Shown one piece after another: positions 49,400-60,938 of a stretch of DNA of 64,000 nt. Under the pieces are notes generated by a model, which made no database searches, had not been told where the DNA came from, and saw only the letters and a list, made by a program, of their open reading frames with translations. Origin of the DNA: Diphasiastrum complanatum. Taxonomy: Eukaryota > Streptophyta > Lycopodiopsida > Lycopodiales > Lycopodiaceae. The DNA is taken from contig CM055113.1 of the NCBI GenBank assembly GCA_029204225.1, positions 24,982,930 to 25,046,929 of the forward strand. The letters run 5' to 3'. The number at the start of each line of letters is the position of its first letter. Positions within the stretch are counted from its first letter, which is position 1. Made by a program: the position numbers and the translations under genes.

Positions 49400-51390
49400 T
49401 CAAAACCTTTTCCCTGAACCGAACCACACAATGGGTGAAGACAACCACACTCATTCAGACATGCCTCTTATGCAAACACACATTTACAGGACCAAATGTC
49501 TTTCTATGTCACTTCATTTATCTACAACATTCGCTCTATTGGCAGCCACAGCTAAGCTCTTGGACGTTTTGAACTGTTTGAACCTCATAGTGCGTAAACT
49601 GACACACAGATCGTCATCCGATCGGCAAGAACCTTCAAACTGCATCGATATGACAAACAAAAACTTTTGGAACAAGACACAGAGAAATCAGACCGATGAT
49701 CGAAGATTTGAATCAACTGTCTCAAGAAGCAATTTCCTAGTGGGTTGTGATGAAGGATCAACTGATAATTATAGTGTTTGGATTAAATTGTTGAGCGGGA
49801 CAACGTGCTTTTCATGATCAGAAAGCGGAATTTTGCTGTGTAGTCGAGGATGTGTCTGTAGTGAATCAATTTGCGAGGAGGTTTCATGTGAGTGCGCGCT
49901 GGAGGAATCAATGCAGCGCTGGAAAGTGGGTTATACGATGCATTAACTGCTGAAAACTATGAGCTTCAAATTTTGTAAGTATACTACTCTTTTGTTCTCT
50001 TTTGCTCAGAGAAATAGGAAGGAAAACAAGCCTACATAATTAAGCCCAATTTTCCGGCAGAGTTACAGTCTGCAAAACTACTCACGAATTCGAGACAGAA
50101 CTGGGCATAGTTGATCACATGACATGAAAATTTTTAGGGTGTCCCAAATTTGACATTTGTGTTAGCCCATTTTTTAGCACTCAAAATAAAGCTAAATCAT
50201 TTTTGACTTGATATCTATGATCAACATTCGACCACATCATCAACTGTTCAATTTCTACCTTTTGGTCACATAGTAGACCATTCAATTTTCAACCATTCGG
50301 CCACATCATTGACCATTTAGTTTTGAGCGAGTCGGCCACATCATCGATATCGTCAAGACATAACTTAGTTTCAAAGAATTTTAAGAACAAATATAAGCTA
50401 CTTGCAAATTTAGGGTTTTTTTGGCAGTCTACATGTTGGATCAAAATAATGGTAAAGTAAGAAAATACTTGTGGTCGCTGTAAAATCGAATTGCGTTTAA
50501 GTAACCTACATTTTCAACATCAACAATTTTAGAAAATCTTGAGCAAACAAAATTTTGAATACAATTTAAAATGTTTCGGAAAGCTTTGAAACGTGTACAG
50601 AAAACAACCAAACATCTAAAAAAAGAAATTTAGGATTTTTTGGCAGGCTACAAACTTCATGAAAATAATTGCAAAGTAATAGAATGCCTAGTAAAAACAT
50701 GATCATATCCAAGTCAACACAAATAACTGGAGGTACTTGTGAATGCTGAAAAATCTCCTCGCCTAAGTGTTAGAGATGGTGAACTCATGCAACCCTTCTT
50801 TGGCATTCCCTGAACGACTGACAAATCAGTAGGCATCAACACCGAATTGTCGACTTCTACACAAGAGCTGAGAACGGGACGTCGAGCTAAATGAATCGTC
50901 GGGTAAGTCGATATGTCGGACAAGTCGGACAAGCTTCCAACTGTCACGCTCAGTCGTAAAGGAACGTTGCAAGGGAGATGTAGTTAACTATTAGTTTAGC
51001 GTAATTTTCTCTTGTAACGATTAGTTAATCTATTTTTTAATCCCATATGTTGGGACATAAGTATAGATCAGAAATCAATAGAACATATGCTTAGAAGCAG
51101 AAGCAAAAGTAGAATATAGAATTGTAAGAGGAGCGTCAGGCCGCTATGTCGCGAAGCACTGTCGACTGACTCTAAAAGGAAAACAAAATACAAAAGAGAT
51201 TTTTTGTTCTTCCAACTGTTGTCTTTGCGCTAGTGTTTGATTGATTGTTGCATTGTCTGTGATTGGTAGCAATGTATCTAGGTCTTGTTATGTAATGCAT
51301 TGTGTAGTGCACTTCCGCACAGAATAGGCGCACACTGTTCGCAATGCTAACACTCGTTCTACCGCCAAATTTCTCTATGAACAGGTTATA
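49400..51390. other. Spacer upstream of remorin with repeat remains
   Basis: The first kilobase is presumably the remorin promoter and leader; I see no convincing further exon. It holds a 35-base tandem array (50227-50350). It also holds two diverged copies of one phrase, TTTTTTGGCAG.CTACA followed by AAAATAAT.G.AAAGTAA, at 50413-50460 and 50634-50680. From about 50943 to 51180 the sequence has an LTR feel next to the gypsy relic but no matching partner was found. Confidence 0.35.
50227..50350. repeat. 35-base tandem repeat, about 3.5 copies
   Basis: Diverged units begin CGACCACATCATCAAC, GGTCACATAGTAGACC, CGGCCACATCATTGACC and CGGCCACATCATCGATA. The non-coding array is surrounded by AT-rich spacer. 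Confidence 0.75.
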
Positions 51391-52060
51391 GCTCATTTCA
51401 GCTTATCAGTGATAGGGGAACACATTTCTTTAACTCTGTCATAGCAGATCTTCTTTCCAAATTTTTTGTGGTACATTGCAAAAGTTCCCCATACTATCCA
51501 CGATGCAATGGCCAGGCGGAATCCACCAATAAAATCCTATACGGAATTCTCACCAAAATCGTCGAATCCAGCCGATCTAATTGGGAGCTCAAATTCCATG
51601 CTGCTCTCTGGCCTTATCGCACCACCCCGAAGCGAGCTACAGGCTTAACCCCCTTCCAGCTCACATATGGCCAAGAAGCCGTTATGCCTGTGGAATTCCA
51701 TATCCCCTCCCTTCGAGTAGCCTATAACCTTGAGCTTGATACTCACCAGAATCTAGCAAACAGGTTATTCCATTTGGAGCAACTCTGTGAAACATGACAG
51801 ATCAACATCCATGCTCAACAAGTCCACAAACGACGACAAAAAGCATGGCATGATCGATCATTGAAACTTAGAGACTTCCAGGTTGGAGATAAGGTCCTGC
51901 TATACTAGGCCAAAGCCTTCAAAGGCAAACTGAAATTTTCTGGCCAAGGACCTTACGTCATAAAAAAAATCTTTGCCTCTGGATATGTACAACTCCAAAC
52001 CCTTCAAGGTGGTCAATGAGAGCCGACTGAGAAAGTACAATGAACACTGTTTTTATCTTG
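51390..52060 (+). mobile_element. Ty3-gypsy integrase, C-terminal half
   Basis: Plus-strand reading matches the second half of a gypsy integrase: SDRGTHFFNSVIADLL (core), YPRCNGQAESTNKIL with the catalytic Glu context (about 51485-51535), WPYRTTPKRATGLTPFQLTY (about 51607-51667), and the C-terminal GDKVLLY and KFSGQGPYVIKKI (about 51887-51973). The order is normal. The rest of pol is not found to the left, so this is a remnant, with several breaks. Confidence 0.8.
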
Positions 52061-52239
52061 ATATGTATTAGCTATTTTCTTTCCTACTATCTTTCTTCAT
52101 TTTTTATTGTTTGCCTGCCATTTCGACAATATTTTTGCTGTGCTTTCTTGTTCAAACCATCAAGATACTATCAGATCAGGTATACCAACAGTCTCCTCTG
52201 AGAAAACCACAAAAGCCATTAGTTTCAGAAGAATTGTTT

Positions 52240-52615
52240 CACACCATCTCAAATAGAATTCGCTTGACCCCTTTTCTGCAAAGCACGATTCATTTTTGGC
52301 TTTTGCGAATTCTGTCTCACAGACAAAATTTCTAAGAATAGAAAAATGTATTTTTATTCATCAGATATCCATCATCAGAATTCGTAGACAATTCGTTGGA
52401 GCTCAAAATGATTTCCACGATTTCTCTGTCATCTCTGCGAATTCTGATCAGACACAATTTGGCACTATTAGTTGATTTTTTCTTTTGGCATAAAAAATCA
52501 CTTACAAGAATTCGCAGACCCTTAGCACGTTGTCTCGAAATTCGCGACTATCATTACCAAATCATAGACACTAAGGACGATTTCTAAGTGAAGTTGCGAA
52601 TTCCTGCCAAAAAAA
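52240..52615 (+). repeat. Region with recurring GAATTCGC motifs
   Basis: GAATTCGC or GCGAATTC occurs near 52256, 52304, 52378, 52436, 52503, 52540 and 52596, often followed by GATTTCT. This is the same style as 2240-2580 in a mirror position beside the other gypsy relic. No coding is seen. Confidence 0.5.
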
Positions 52616-52619
52616 GTGT

Positions 52620-55600
52620 ATATATAATCCTCCACCCTTCTCTCCACGAGTTCATTTTAGATTGCTGCTCTCGAGTCCATGTCAAAAAATTTCAAAATTT
52701 TCAAAATTCTCAGAGCAATCTAAAATCACTGCTATCATGGCTTCCCACGATTCCTCGCTCAACCTGCATCGCCGTAAACCCCCTCGTCCTTATTCAGGGG
52801 ATATTTTTATGATCTGTATCAAGAATTACGCCGAGCAGCTCACCCTAGCCAGGATATCCTCACAAACCTTGGCTTTGATCTGATACTTTTCTGGGACCAG
52901 CAGAGTGAGAGCCTCATGCGAGTGGCCTACTCCACCTATTTGGATGAATTTCAAACTTTTCGGATTACATCCAAGAGTGGCAGCTATACCATCATCAACG
53001 TCTCTCCTGGGGATCTCCAGAGTATTGGCTTCCCTAATCTCGGAGAGACAATCCATCTTCACAAAGTTTCTGACAGAGGATGGCAAAACCATTGTCCAAA
53101 CCAACGATGGGATCGCTATCCGCCTCATCATGGATTCCCATCTACGGGCGCCTCAGAAGTCCTCGTCACCATGGTCGAAGTGCATACCGCCAAGATGGAT
53201 CGCATACCACCGAGCAACCTCTTTTCTTTGACCCTCACCATGGACGATCCCACTTAAAATTACAAGTGGACTGAGAAGGTAGCAGAGAAGCTGTGCGGAG
53301 CTCTAAAAGCCCGAAAACCAACTACCAAATGTGGGTATCTCCTCCACATGTTGGTCACCAAACAATTGGGGTCTAGGGCGGCTGCTGCCATCAAGGAGCT
53401 GGATGATGTTTATCCAAGCACAAAAAAATGAGCCACCCCCCAACCGACAGCAAAACTAGTCTCACCAGCCCCACCTACTAAGAAGCAGAAAGGGAAGGCG
53501 ATCAGCACAGAAGCCGATGTCTCTCACGACCTCTTATCCAGCGACATCGGGACGGAGTATGCTGAATCCGGAGGGAGCCTTAAACAATCTCAGGTCCCAA
53601 AGGAGGTTCTAGAGCAGCAGACGACCTTACTTCACCAGGCCCAGCAACGCAGACAAGCAGTAGCGACATCAGCAAACAGCTCAGTGACGGCAGACACTTC
53701 GAGCTCTGATCCTATGGGCGTGATTTTGTCCACACAGGCAACCTCCTCTCTCTCACTTGATCTCACACTCCCACCATCACTCCCAACATTTACTGCCACC
53801 TCCACACCATCACTAACTCTCAACACGGGCTTCACTTCCACAATTCCACCAAAGCCCTCACTTGTACAAATCTCCACCCTACTTGACTCCACAGTCAACA
53901 TAGATGACTTTGCATTACAATTACTAAACGCACTTCCATCAAACACCGTCACCGCTCACCCAATCCAAACATCTCCGCCATGCAGTATCTCCTCACCTCT
54001 TGTAACCATCAATCCACAATCACCTCCACCTATCTTTCATACACCTCCATCTAGCCCTGCCCCTGTTTTTCTACCCTTTAACCCAATGCCGTATCCTAAC
54101 TACACACGCACCCTCCCTGACATTGGACCTTGGGAGCAGTTACCCCTTGCAGCCCAAAAAGCGGTATGGTTGGTGAATGAGCTCCAATACAACCTATTCG
54201 GCACCCTAGGGGGACAATATACTATGCGGCAATTCGACGATGGTGCTATGGCAGACCTTCAGAAAGAAAAAACAAGGCTGGAGGAGGAAAACAAACAATA
54301 GTAGTTGCAGATCCAGAACTCCACCAATTACAATAAACAACAGCAGCAGATGCTACTCCACCTCCAGAACCAGCTCCAATTGAAGGTATCCAATATGCAG
54401 CAAACCATCGATACCCTCAAAGCCGAAAAGGATGAGGCTCTAGCAGATGCTCAAGCAGCACATTCCGCTATGAAAGAACAATTGGAATTGGTGGACTTCA
54501 ACGACTTCGCACCACCAGCTATTCTTGAGGGAACTGCATTCCAGTGGTGGCCTATCAAACGCTGGCCCAAAACTTGAAAGCCACGATGGAGCAACACTCA
54601 AAATTACAACAATCCTACCTTGCTTCTATCTAGGCCCTGAACCAGCACATAGCCACCCTAGAAGAACGCTTAAAGGCCGCTGCCCAGTCGACACCGTCAT
54701 TTCATGTAGAGCATTCGAGACACCACTTTGATGGACCAGATGGTGGAGATGGAGCAGGATTTCAACAACCTCCTCCTGTAACTCAAGGCTCCTCATTTTA
54801 AGGCCAACCCCTGGGGTAAGGAGCTCAAGCACCAACCAATCCGTCAGGCTCTGGGGGTACCAGGTCCCAACATTATCTTTTCCCTTCCACCACTTCTAAC
54901 CCTCTCGACACCACTAACCCCGCCTTCATTCCACGACAATTTTCTCCTGAGTCACAAAGAATTGCTGAAGCTAACCCCTCGCCTCCTCTCTCTCCTAAAC
55001 CCGATCCACAAATTCAACACGAGGTTGCCTCTGAAGCACCAACCATTCGGCACATAATCACACCCCTAAAACCAAACAAGGAGTTGCGCGCCTCTCAGGA
55101 GTTTGTCAAGAAATATCCAACAACAAAAGAACGAGGTGGCTACATATTGCCAGATCTGGACCAGAGTAAAACACATAAAGAAGTAGTCAAACTCCTAGAT
55201 CCATAACCTCTCTGGCATCATCAGCTCTTTCTACAAAGTAAGACCTCAATGGCACGATATATCGAAGCCCCCTCCTACTACATGCGCACAAATCCGTATT
55301 ACTATCCAGTAGCGAGGCGAGAATTGTTTCTTGCCACTAAGGTCAAGAATAGAATATTTTGGCCCAAGCTCATAGGCATCGATACCGGCAACTTAGCCGA
55401 AGACATGGTCACCAACTGCCGAGTCTTCTACCAGAAGCACCATGGCAATCTTGATTGCGACGTCAGATATTTTGCGGAGAATTCGGCCTGGTGGCATTTT
55501 TGGCAGAACTCAGAGGTTTTTGGGATCGAGGGCTACTCCCAATCGCCCTTGATATCAACAAACCCCTACGAATGCAAGACGACCATATCAGTGTAGCAAG

Positions 55601-55850
55601 GCTCTATGATCGTGCTGCACTCACTTCCGCCCTGCACGTTGATATGGTGGAGCTATGGAAAACCCATAATTTTCTACAGGGTATGCTCCATTATTACAAA
55701 CCCATGCCCTTCCTGAAACAAATTATGGTGGCAAATGATGGAGGGCATCAGCACGACAATCTACCACTCCCGACAGCAACAGTCTCGCCTCCAAGAAGCA
55801 CAAAAGATCCAAGACGAAAAGGCGTCGATTGGTGTGGGATCACCAATCCA
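52620..55850 (+). mobile_element. Extra coding region of the gypsy relic (coiled coil, Pro/Ser/Thr-rich)
   Basis: Between the integrase and the 3' LTR lie about 3.2 kb of plus-strand coding-like DNA. Pieces include MASHDSSLNLHRRKPPRPYS (52739), a 205-codon stretch rich in Ser, Thr and Pro (53684-54301), a Gln-rich coiled coil (54305-54500: KQQQQMLLHLQNQLQLK), and a later stretch with YFAENSAWWHFWQNSEVFG (55465-55525). It matches no gag or pol domain that I know. Position after integrase is where some Tat-type gypsy lineages carry an additional ORF; that link is inference. It is broken at several places. Confidence 0.45.
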
Positions 55851-55866
55851 ATAAGGAGGGGGATAA

Positions 55867-56660
55867 TGTTAGCAATTGTGCTAACACAGAGAAAATAAAA
55901 AAGAAAGAAATAAAACTCTGTGGCATGTGTTTTGTAAGTCCACGTATGAGTTTCTGTTAATAAACTTCAACCAAGGCATGTGTTTTGTAAGCCCATGAGT
56001 AGAAGTTTAAAAAATAATAAAATAGCTTAAACTTGGATTTAGAACTTAGACTTAGGAAACTTAAGATTAGAAATATTTTATCTTAAGTTTTCCTAAGTTA
56101 AGAAACTTTGAAGTTCTAAATCCTAAGTTAGAAGTTCTAGAAAGACTAGAAACAGATTAGTCCCATAAGTTAGTAGACACTTATGGAAGACCCTCCTTGC
56201 TATAAAAGGAGAGGTATTTGCATTGTAAACAACACTTTGTGATTAAGACAAAATTACTATTGTGATTATCTTGCATTTCATTTTGTTCCCATTGGAAGGT
56301 GCATAGCTTGAGGGAAGGTGCTCGAGCCTCCTCTTGCCTCCTTTCATTGGCCTTTAATTGCGGCATGGTTTTATTTATTTATTGCCTAGTTTAGCCGCAA
56401 TTCTTATTATCTCCCTTTGGGTGTTAAGTAAGATTTAGCATCTTTGCTAGTTGGGTCTGCCTTAGCAAGGAATTTTATTGTTGTTACTAATTAGCTTTAT
56501 TTTCGTTTATGGCACTAGTTAGATAAGCCTCAGTGCTCTCATTCCTGTTGATTCTTTCCATATTTCCATGGAAGCTTGTTGTAGAAACTTAAAAACTGGA
56601 TGAATCTCTACATCCCTATACTACACCCGTAAGTAGATCTAGCCACCGCACACACTAGAA
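55867..56660 (+). repeat. 3' LTR of the gypsy relic
   Basis: A polypurine tract (AAGGAGGGGGA, about 55853-55863) is followed by TGTTAGCAATTGTGCTAACA, a classical LTR start. A TATAAAAGGA box lies at 56201-56210, about 335 bases in, with the likely transcript start just after. The right end is not defined because another element begins near 56665. Confidence 0.65.
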
Positions 56661-56664
56661 ATAC

Positions 56665-59260
56665 TTCCAAGGTATGTCTCATGAAGAAATTTTATTCCCT
56701 CAAGATGGCGAATGGTGATTCCCTGTAGAATCACATCAACCAATTCAAGAACCTGCTGAAGCAAATGGGCGCTATCGGATCTGTCATAGACGATCAAGAC
56801 GTAGTGATGCAACTGCTTACAAGTTTGCCAAGCTCATACAACAGCTGGGTGATGATCATCACAACACATCCAAAACTGACTCTTTCGAGAGTCATTACTA
56901 TGTTGTTGCAGGAAGACACGCGGAGGAACGAAGCCTCAAGTTCCTCAACTGATTTTCACGCCTTGTACACCAACAAGAGCACGACTAAGCAGCAGAAGAA
57001 GAAAGGCCCGAAGCAATCAAAGCAAGACCAGAAACCAGCATAGCACAAAGAACAATCAAATTCGCAAGTGAAACAACCACGAAATTCAAGACTGCCGGAT
57101 ACTGCAAGCAAAGAACAACACCAAGGGGTAGTTGAATCAAGTGAAAAATGCAGCTACAAAAGCTCCACAGCCTATTCAAGAAGCGGATCATGATGCCTTC
57201 ATGACTAGCCATCAAGGAGCATCCAGCGACTGTTCTTGGTTCTTGGATTCCGGTGCCACTCAGCATATGACCAGTTTCATTGGCTGTTTCGAGTCCTATA
57301 CAACTTACGGTTCCAACAAATATGTTTACCTTGGCGATAATTGCACACAAGCTATTAAAGGTAAAGGTACTATGAGATTAAGCTTTGCAAATGATCAATC
57401 TAAGCTACTCTCTAAAGTCCTGTATGTACCAAATTTATCTACGAATCTGCTCTTTGTAAGCAAGATCACAGATCTAGAAGATAGAGTAGAATTCGAGTGT
57501 GATCAGTGCAAAGTAGTTGATAGGACAGGAAAGATCCTAGCACTCGGAGAGAGGCATTGATACTTGTATAGATTAAGTCATTGCTTTTCTACCTCTAGTC
57601 AGGCACTCAGTACTTCTATTCATGCAAATAAAGTTTACTTTGGCATTATAGACTTGGTCACTTGAATCATGCTGATGTACAACAAATGTCTAGACAATCT
57701 ATTGTTTTTGATCTCGACTATCCTCATGATAAAGTTGAGTTACCTGTCTGTCAAGACTGTCTAGTTGGTAAACAGACTAGGAAACCATTTAGATCAAGCC
57801 ATCAGCATATTGCTAGACATTGTACATTCAGACATTTGTGGCCCAATGAAAAATCCTTCGCTGAAGGATGCAAAGTATTTTATAACTTTTATTGATAAAT
57901 TTTCCAAAAAGACTATGGTGTACTTTATAAAAAAGAAATTAGAAGCTTTCAACTGCTTCAGAATCTTCAAGGAGCGTGCAAAAAAAGAGACTGGAAGGAC
58001 GATCAAGGCCCTTAGGTCAGACAATGGTGGAGAATACATCTCTACCGAGTTTAAGGAGTACTGCCAAAGCCAAGGCATTGAGCAGCAATCACTCCTTACA
58101 ATCCTCAATCTAATGGCTTAGCCGAGAGGAAGAACCGTACCCTGGTTGAATCAACCAAATGTATGCTAGCGCATACATCGTTGCCCAAGAAATTCTGGGC
58201 CGAAGCTGTCTCTACTGCAGCTTACGTCCAGAATAGATGTTCGACCAAGGCCCTCTCAGGCAAGACACCCCATGAGGTGTGGATAGGCTCTAAGCCTTAT
58301 GTAAAGAACCTAAGAGTGTTCGAATGCATTGCCTACGCGCAGATTCCGAAAAAAACGAGGAAGAAATTGGACTTCTAAGGTCTCAAGACCATCTTGATTG
58401 GATACACTTCATCTGATAATGCATACAAGCTGTATGATCCTGATACCCAACAAGTCTTGTATAGCTAGGATACAGTCTTTATCGAGGATCAGTTCATTGA
58501 CATCAAAGGCAAGGATATTGCTACAGGAGGACCTACGAAGGCAGAAATGAAGGGGTATCCATACCAATCTATTACTGGATCCCTGATGTATGCAATGATC
58601 TCGACCAGGCCAGATCTTGCATATGCCATTATTTCCTTGAGCCAATATGTACATGACCAATCCTGACATGATCCATTGGAAAGCTCTCATTAGTAATGAG
58701 ATATGTATGAGCCATAATGGAGCTCTGCATTTGCTATGGTGATGGAGATCCATCCAATATCCATACTCTTCATGGATATACAGATGCAAATTGGGCAGGT
58801 GATATCGACACCAGAAAATCAACTTCTGAATACGTTTTTCTATTCAACATTGGTCCAATATCTTGGAATAGTCATAAGCATATCTCCATTGCAATGTCTT
58901 CGACAAAATCAGTGTACATTGCGTCCTCTCAAGCTACTAAAGAGGCAATTTGGTTGAGGAATTTAATGTCTGATATTGGTCTCAGACAATTTGCTCCAAC
59001 AATGATCCTTTTCGACAATTAGAGTGCAATTGCATTATCAATTAATCCTAGATTTCACTCTAGGAGCAAGCACATCAAAATCAGATATCACTATACAAGG
59101 AGCATGATACTCAACAAGGAGGTGAATATAAAATTTTGCAGAACCCAGTATATGGCAGCTGACATATTTACAAAGGGATTAAATCAGGAAGCACACAACA
59201 ATTTTTGTGCTATCTTGAATTTGAGAATCAAGGCAGTTAAGAATCCAGACTAAGTGGGGG
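56665..59260 (+). mobile_element. Ty1-copia relic: gag, protease, integrase, RNase H
   Basis: Plus-strand parts in order: UBN2-type Gag (LLTSLPSSYNSWVMIITTHP, 56813-56872), protease (LDSGATQHMTSFIGCFE, 57245-57295), integrase head (GHLNHADVQQ; CQDCLVGKQTRKPF, 57750-57790) and core (VHSDICGPM, 57818; LRSDNGGEY, 58010), then the connection and RNase H (YPYQSITGSLMYAMISTRPD, 58557-58615; HGYTDANWAGDIDTRKSTSE, 58770-58830; DIFTKGL, 59161). Part of pol is not represented and the copy has several breaks. A polypurine tract AGTGGGGG ends at 59260. There is no 5' LTR. Confidence 0.85.
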
Positions 59261-59620
59261 TGTTGGATTTCTATCATCTCCATCCTTATTTTATGCTAAT
59301 CTAGATTCATTTATTAGTTGTTGTGAATATTTGTATGGTCGCGACATCTGCAAAAATACAAGAAAATTTGATGACAGTGTCCATCGACTTGTCCGAAGTC
59401 ATCAACGTGTCCGACGTCTTCAACATAATCGACATCCACGTCATCAACTTGTCCGAAGTCATCGATGTCTCCAACTTATCTAACGTCCACGTCCTCGACT
59501 TCCACGTCATCGACTTGTCCGACATCTTGCAGCTTGTCCATGATCTCCGACTTGTACAAAGTCATCGACATGTCCAACATCTCTAACTAAATCAGATGTC
59601 GACTGGAAGCGACGTAGTCT
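59261..59620 (+). repeat. Copia 3' LTR remnant containing a minisatellite
   Basis: Starts TGTTGGATTTCTATC right after the polypurine tract. From about 59380 to 59600 it turns into a degenerate array of units of about 15-18 bases built on GTCATCGACTTGTCCGA. No TG..CA right end is identified. Confidence 0.5.
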
Positions 59621-59699
59621 CATGTCCTTCCTTCTACCGCGTCCCACTCTTCCCGTAGGCGTGTTGACATTGTCCTCTCCCGAAATGGGCTTCGTACTT

Positions 59700-60129
59700 T
59701 GGCATATGTTGTTGTTGCCGATCCCACGCGTGGTGACCGACTGCCTCGCTCTAACTTCACACCAGGAGAAGCGGCAGGTGTGGCGGTACAAGAGAAGGAA
59801 AGAAAGTACTCCGACATCACCCTACTGATGCTTTCATTCCCCTGGCAATTGAGACTTATGGCACCTTGCATCGACGCTTTGAGGAATTTCTTCGCATGTG
59901 TTCTCATCAAGCAGCAGAGCGTCAAGGTATTCCAGGTTCCATTCTCGTGGCTTCTTTCAAACAACGTATTTCCATTGCCCTACAACGTGCTCAGGCCTTA
60001 TCAATCCTCCAACGTGCGACGGTGGCTGGGTCTACTACATCTCATCTCCCTTCATTAGCCGACTCACCACCTCTTCACTTTTCTGATCTGCTGCAGTCAG
60101 TTGGCAGACTCCCACTGCCATCATCATAG
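59700..60129 (+). mobile_element. C-terminal tail typical of plant LINE-type polymerase genes
   Basis: A plus-strand stretch ending at 60129 has FIPLAIETYGTLHRRFEEFL (about 59832-59892) and SFKQRISIALQRAQALSILQ (about 59956-60016). From memory this segment type closes the coding region of a group of plant reverse transcriptase genes. The first is preceded by a frame break near 59700-59830. No polymerase motifs are left. It could also be a domesticated fragment, but nothing supports that. Confidence 0.5.
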
Positions 60130-60312
60130 TTCTTGCACCTTACACTTGCTAAAACTTCCCTTTCGGGGTGTATATATATTTTTCATGGATGCACCTACTA
60201 ATTTTTTCTATAAATAAATGCACCATGGTTGCCAAAACCAAAAGGCCCTTCACGTTAGTCATTATAATTTACGTCCCTTCACTCAATGTGTAACTCACTC
60301 AATATGTAACTG

Positions 60313-60358
<46 letters not shown>

Positions 60359-60938
60359 CGGTCTACGATCCATCTGTTCTTTCTCCTCTCCAATTCATGT
60401 GTTAGCCGGCCATAGCGGCAATCAACCAGCCTTGCTTCAGCGAATCTGCCTTTTAACTGCTAAGGCCATGTCAGGAGTGCTTCATTTGTTTGGCTTGATC
60501 TGATATTAGTTTATCCGCAGGATCTGTTCTGAAAATAAGGTTTCAATGGCTGGGATGGCTTTTGCGTTTTCTCCGAAGGAACATCTGTGAGCACTTGTCA
60601 ATTGATCTATTGACGCAAGTCTGTAGCAGTACTGGTGAAATATTTTGAAGCCAAGCTCATAAAAAACGTACAAGGCTTCAACGAAAGTGGTAAAACACCA
60701 TACTAAAACCTATAACTGTGAATTAAATAACTCAAACTGGTTGAAATTTTGCCCCTTGAAGTCCAAGGTCTGAGAAATTATAATAGTTGGCTTGTAAGAC
60801 TGTATCTGTTGTTGTTTGTTTGCAAGTACAGGTCTGGAGGATTGAACATACCCTAGCTTGTCTGAAGGATAATCTGCCAGCACTTGTCAATTTATCTGCT
60901 AATCGAAATCAGAAGCGATGAACATAGCCTAGCTTGAA
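60130..60938 (+). promoter_or_regulatory. Upstream region of the coiled-coil gene
   Basis: No coding domain is seen. TATATATATTTTTC near 60169 and a CT tract at 60317-60355 could be core promoter and pyrimidine patch. Two short phrases recur at 60580-60625 and 60864-60915 (AATCTG.CAGCACTTGTCAATT then TCTGCTAAT or TCTATTGAC), suggesting a local duplication. A possible acceptor CTAG ends at 60932, so a 5' exon in this stretch cannot be excluded. Confidence 0.3.
60317..60355. repeat. (CT)n microsatellite
   Basis: About 39 bases of pure CT, 580 bases upstream of the coiled-coil gene's start. Confidence 0.95.

Noticed and set aside
49368-49817. Plus-strand 149-codon frame upstream of remorin
   Set aside because: It overlaps the likely first remorin exon on the opposite strand, has mixed composition and no recognisable domain.
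53632-53952. Minus-strand 106-codon frame rich in Val and Glu
   Set aside because: Antisense of the Ser/Thr/Pro-rich plus-strand frame; no domain and no start context.
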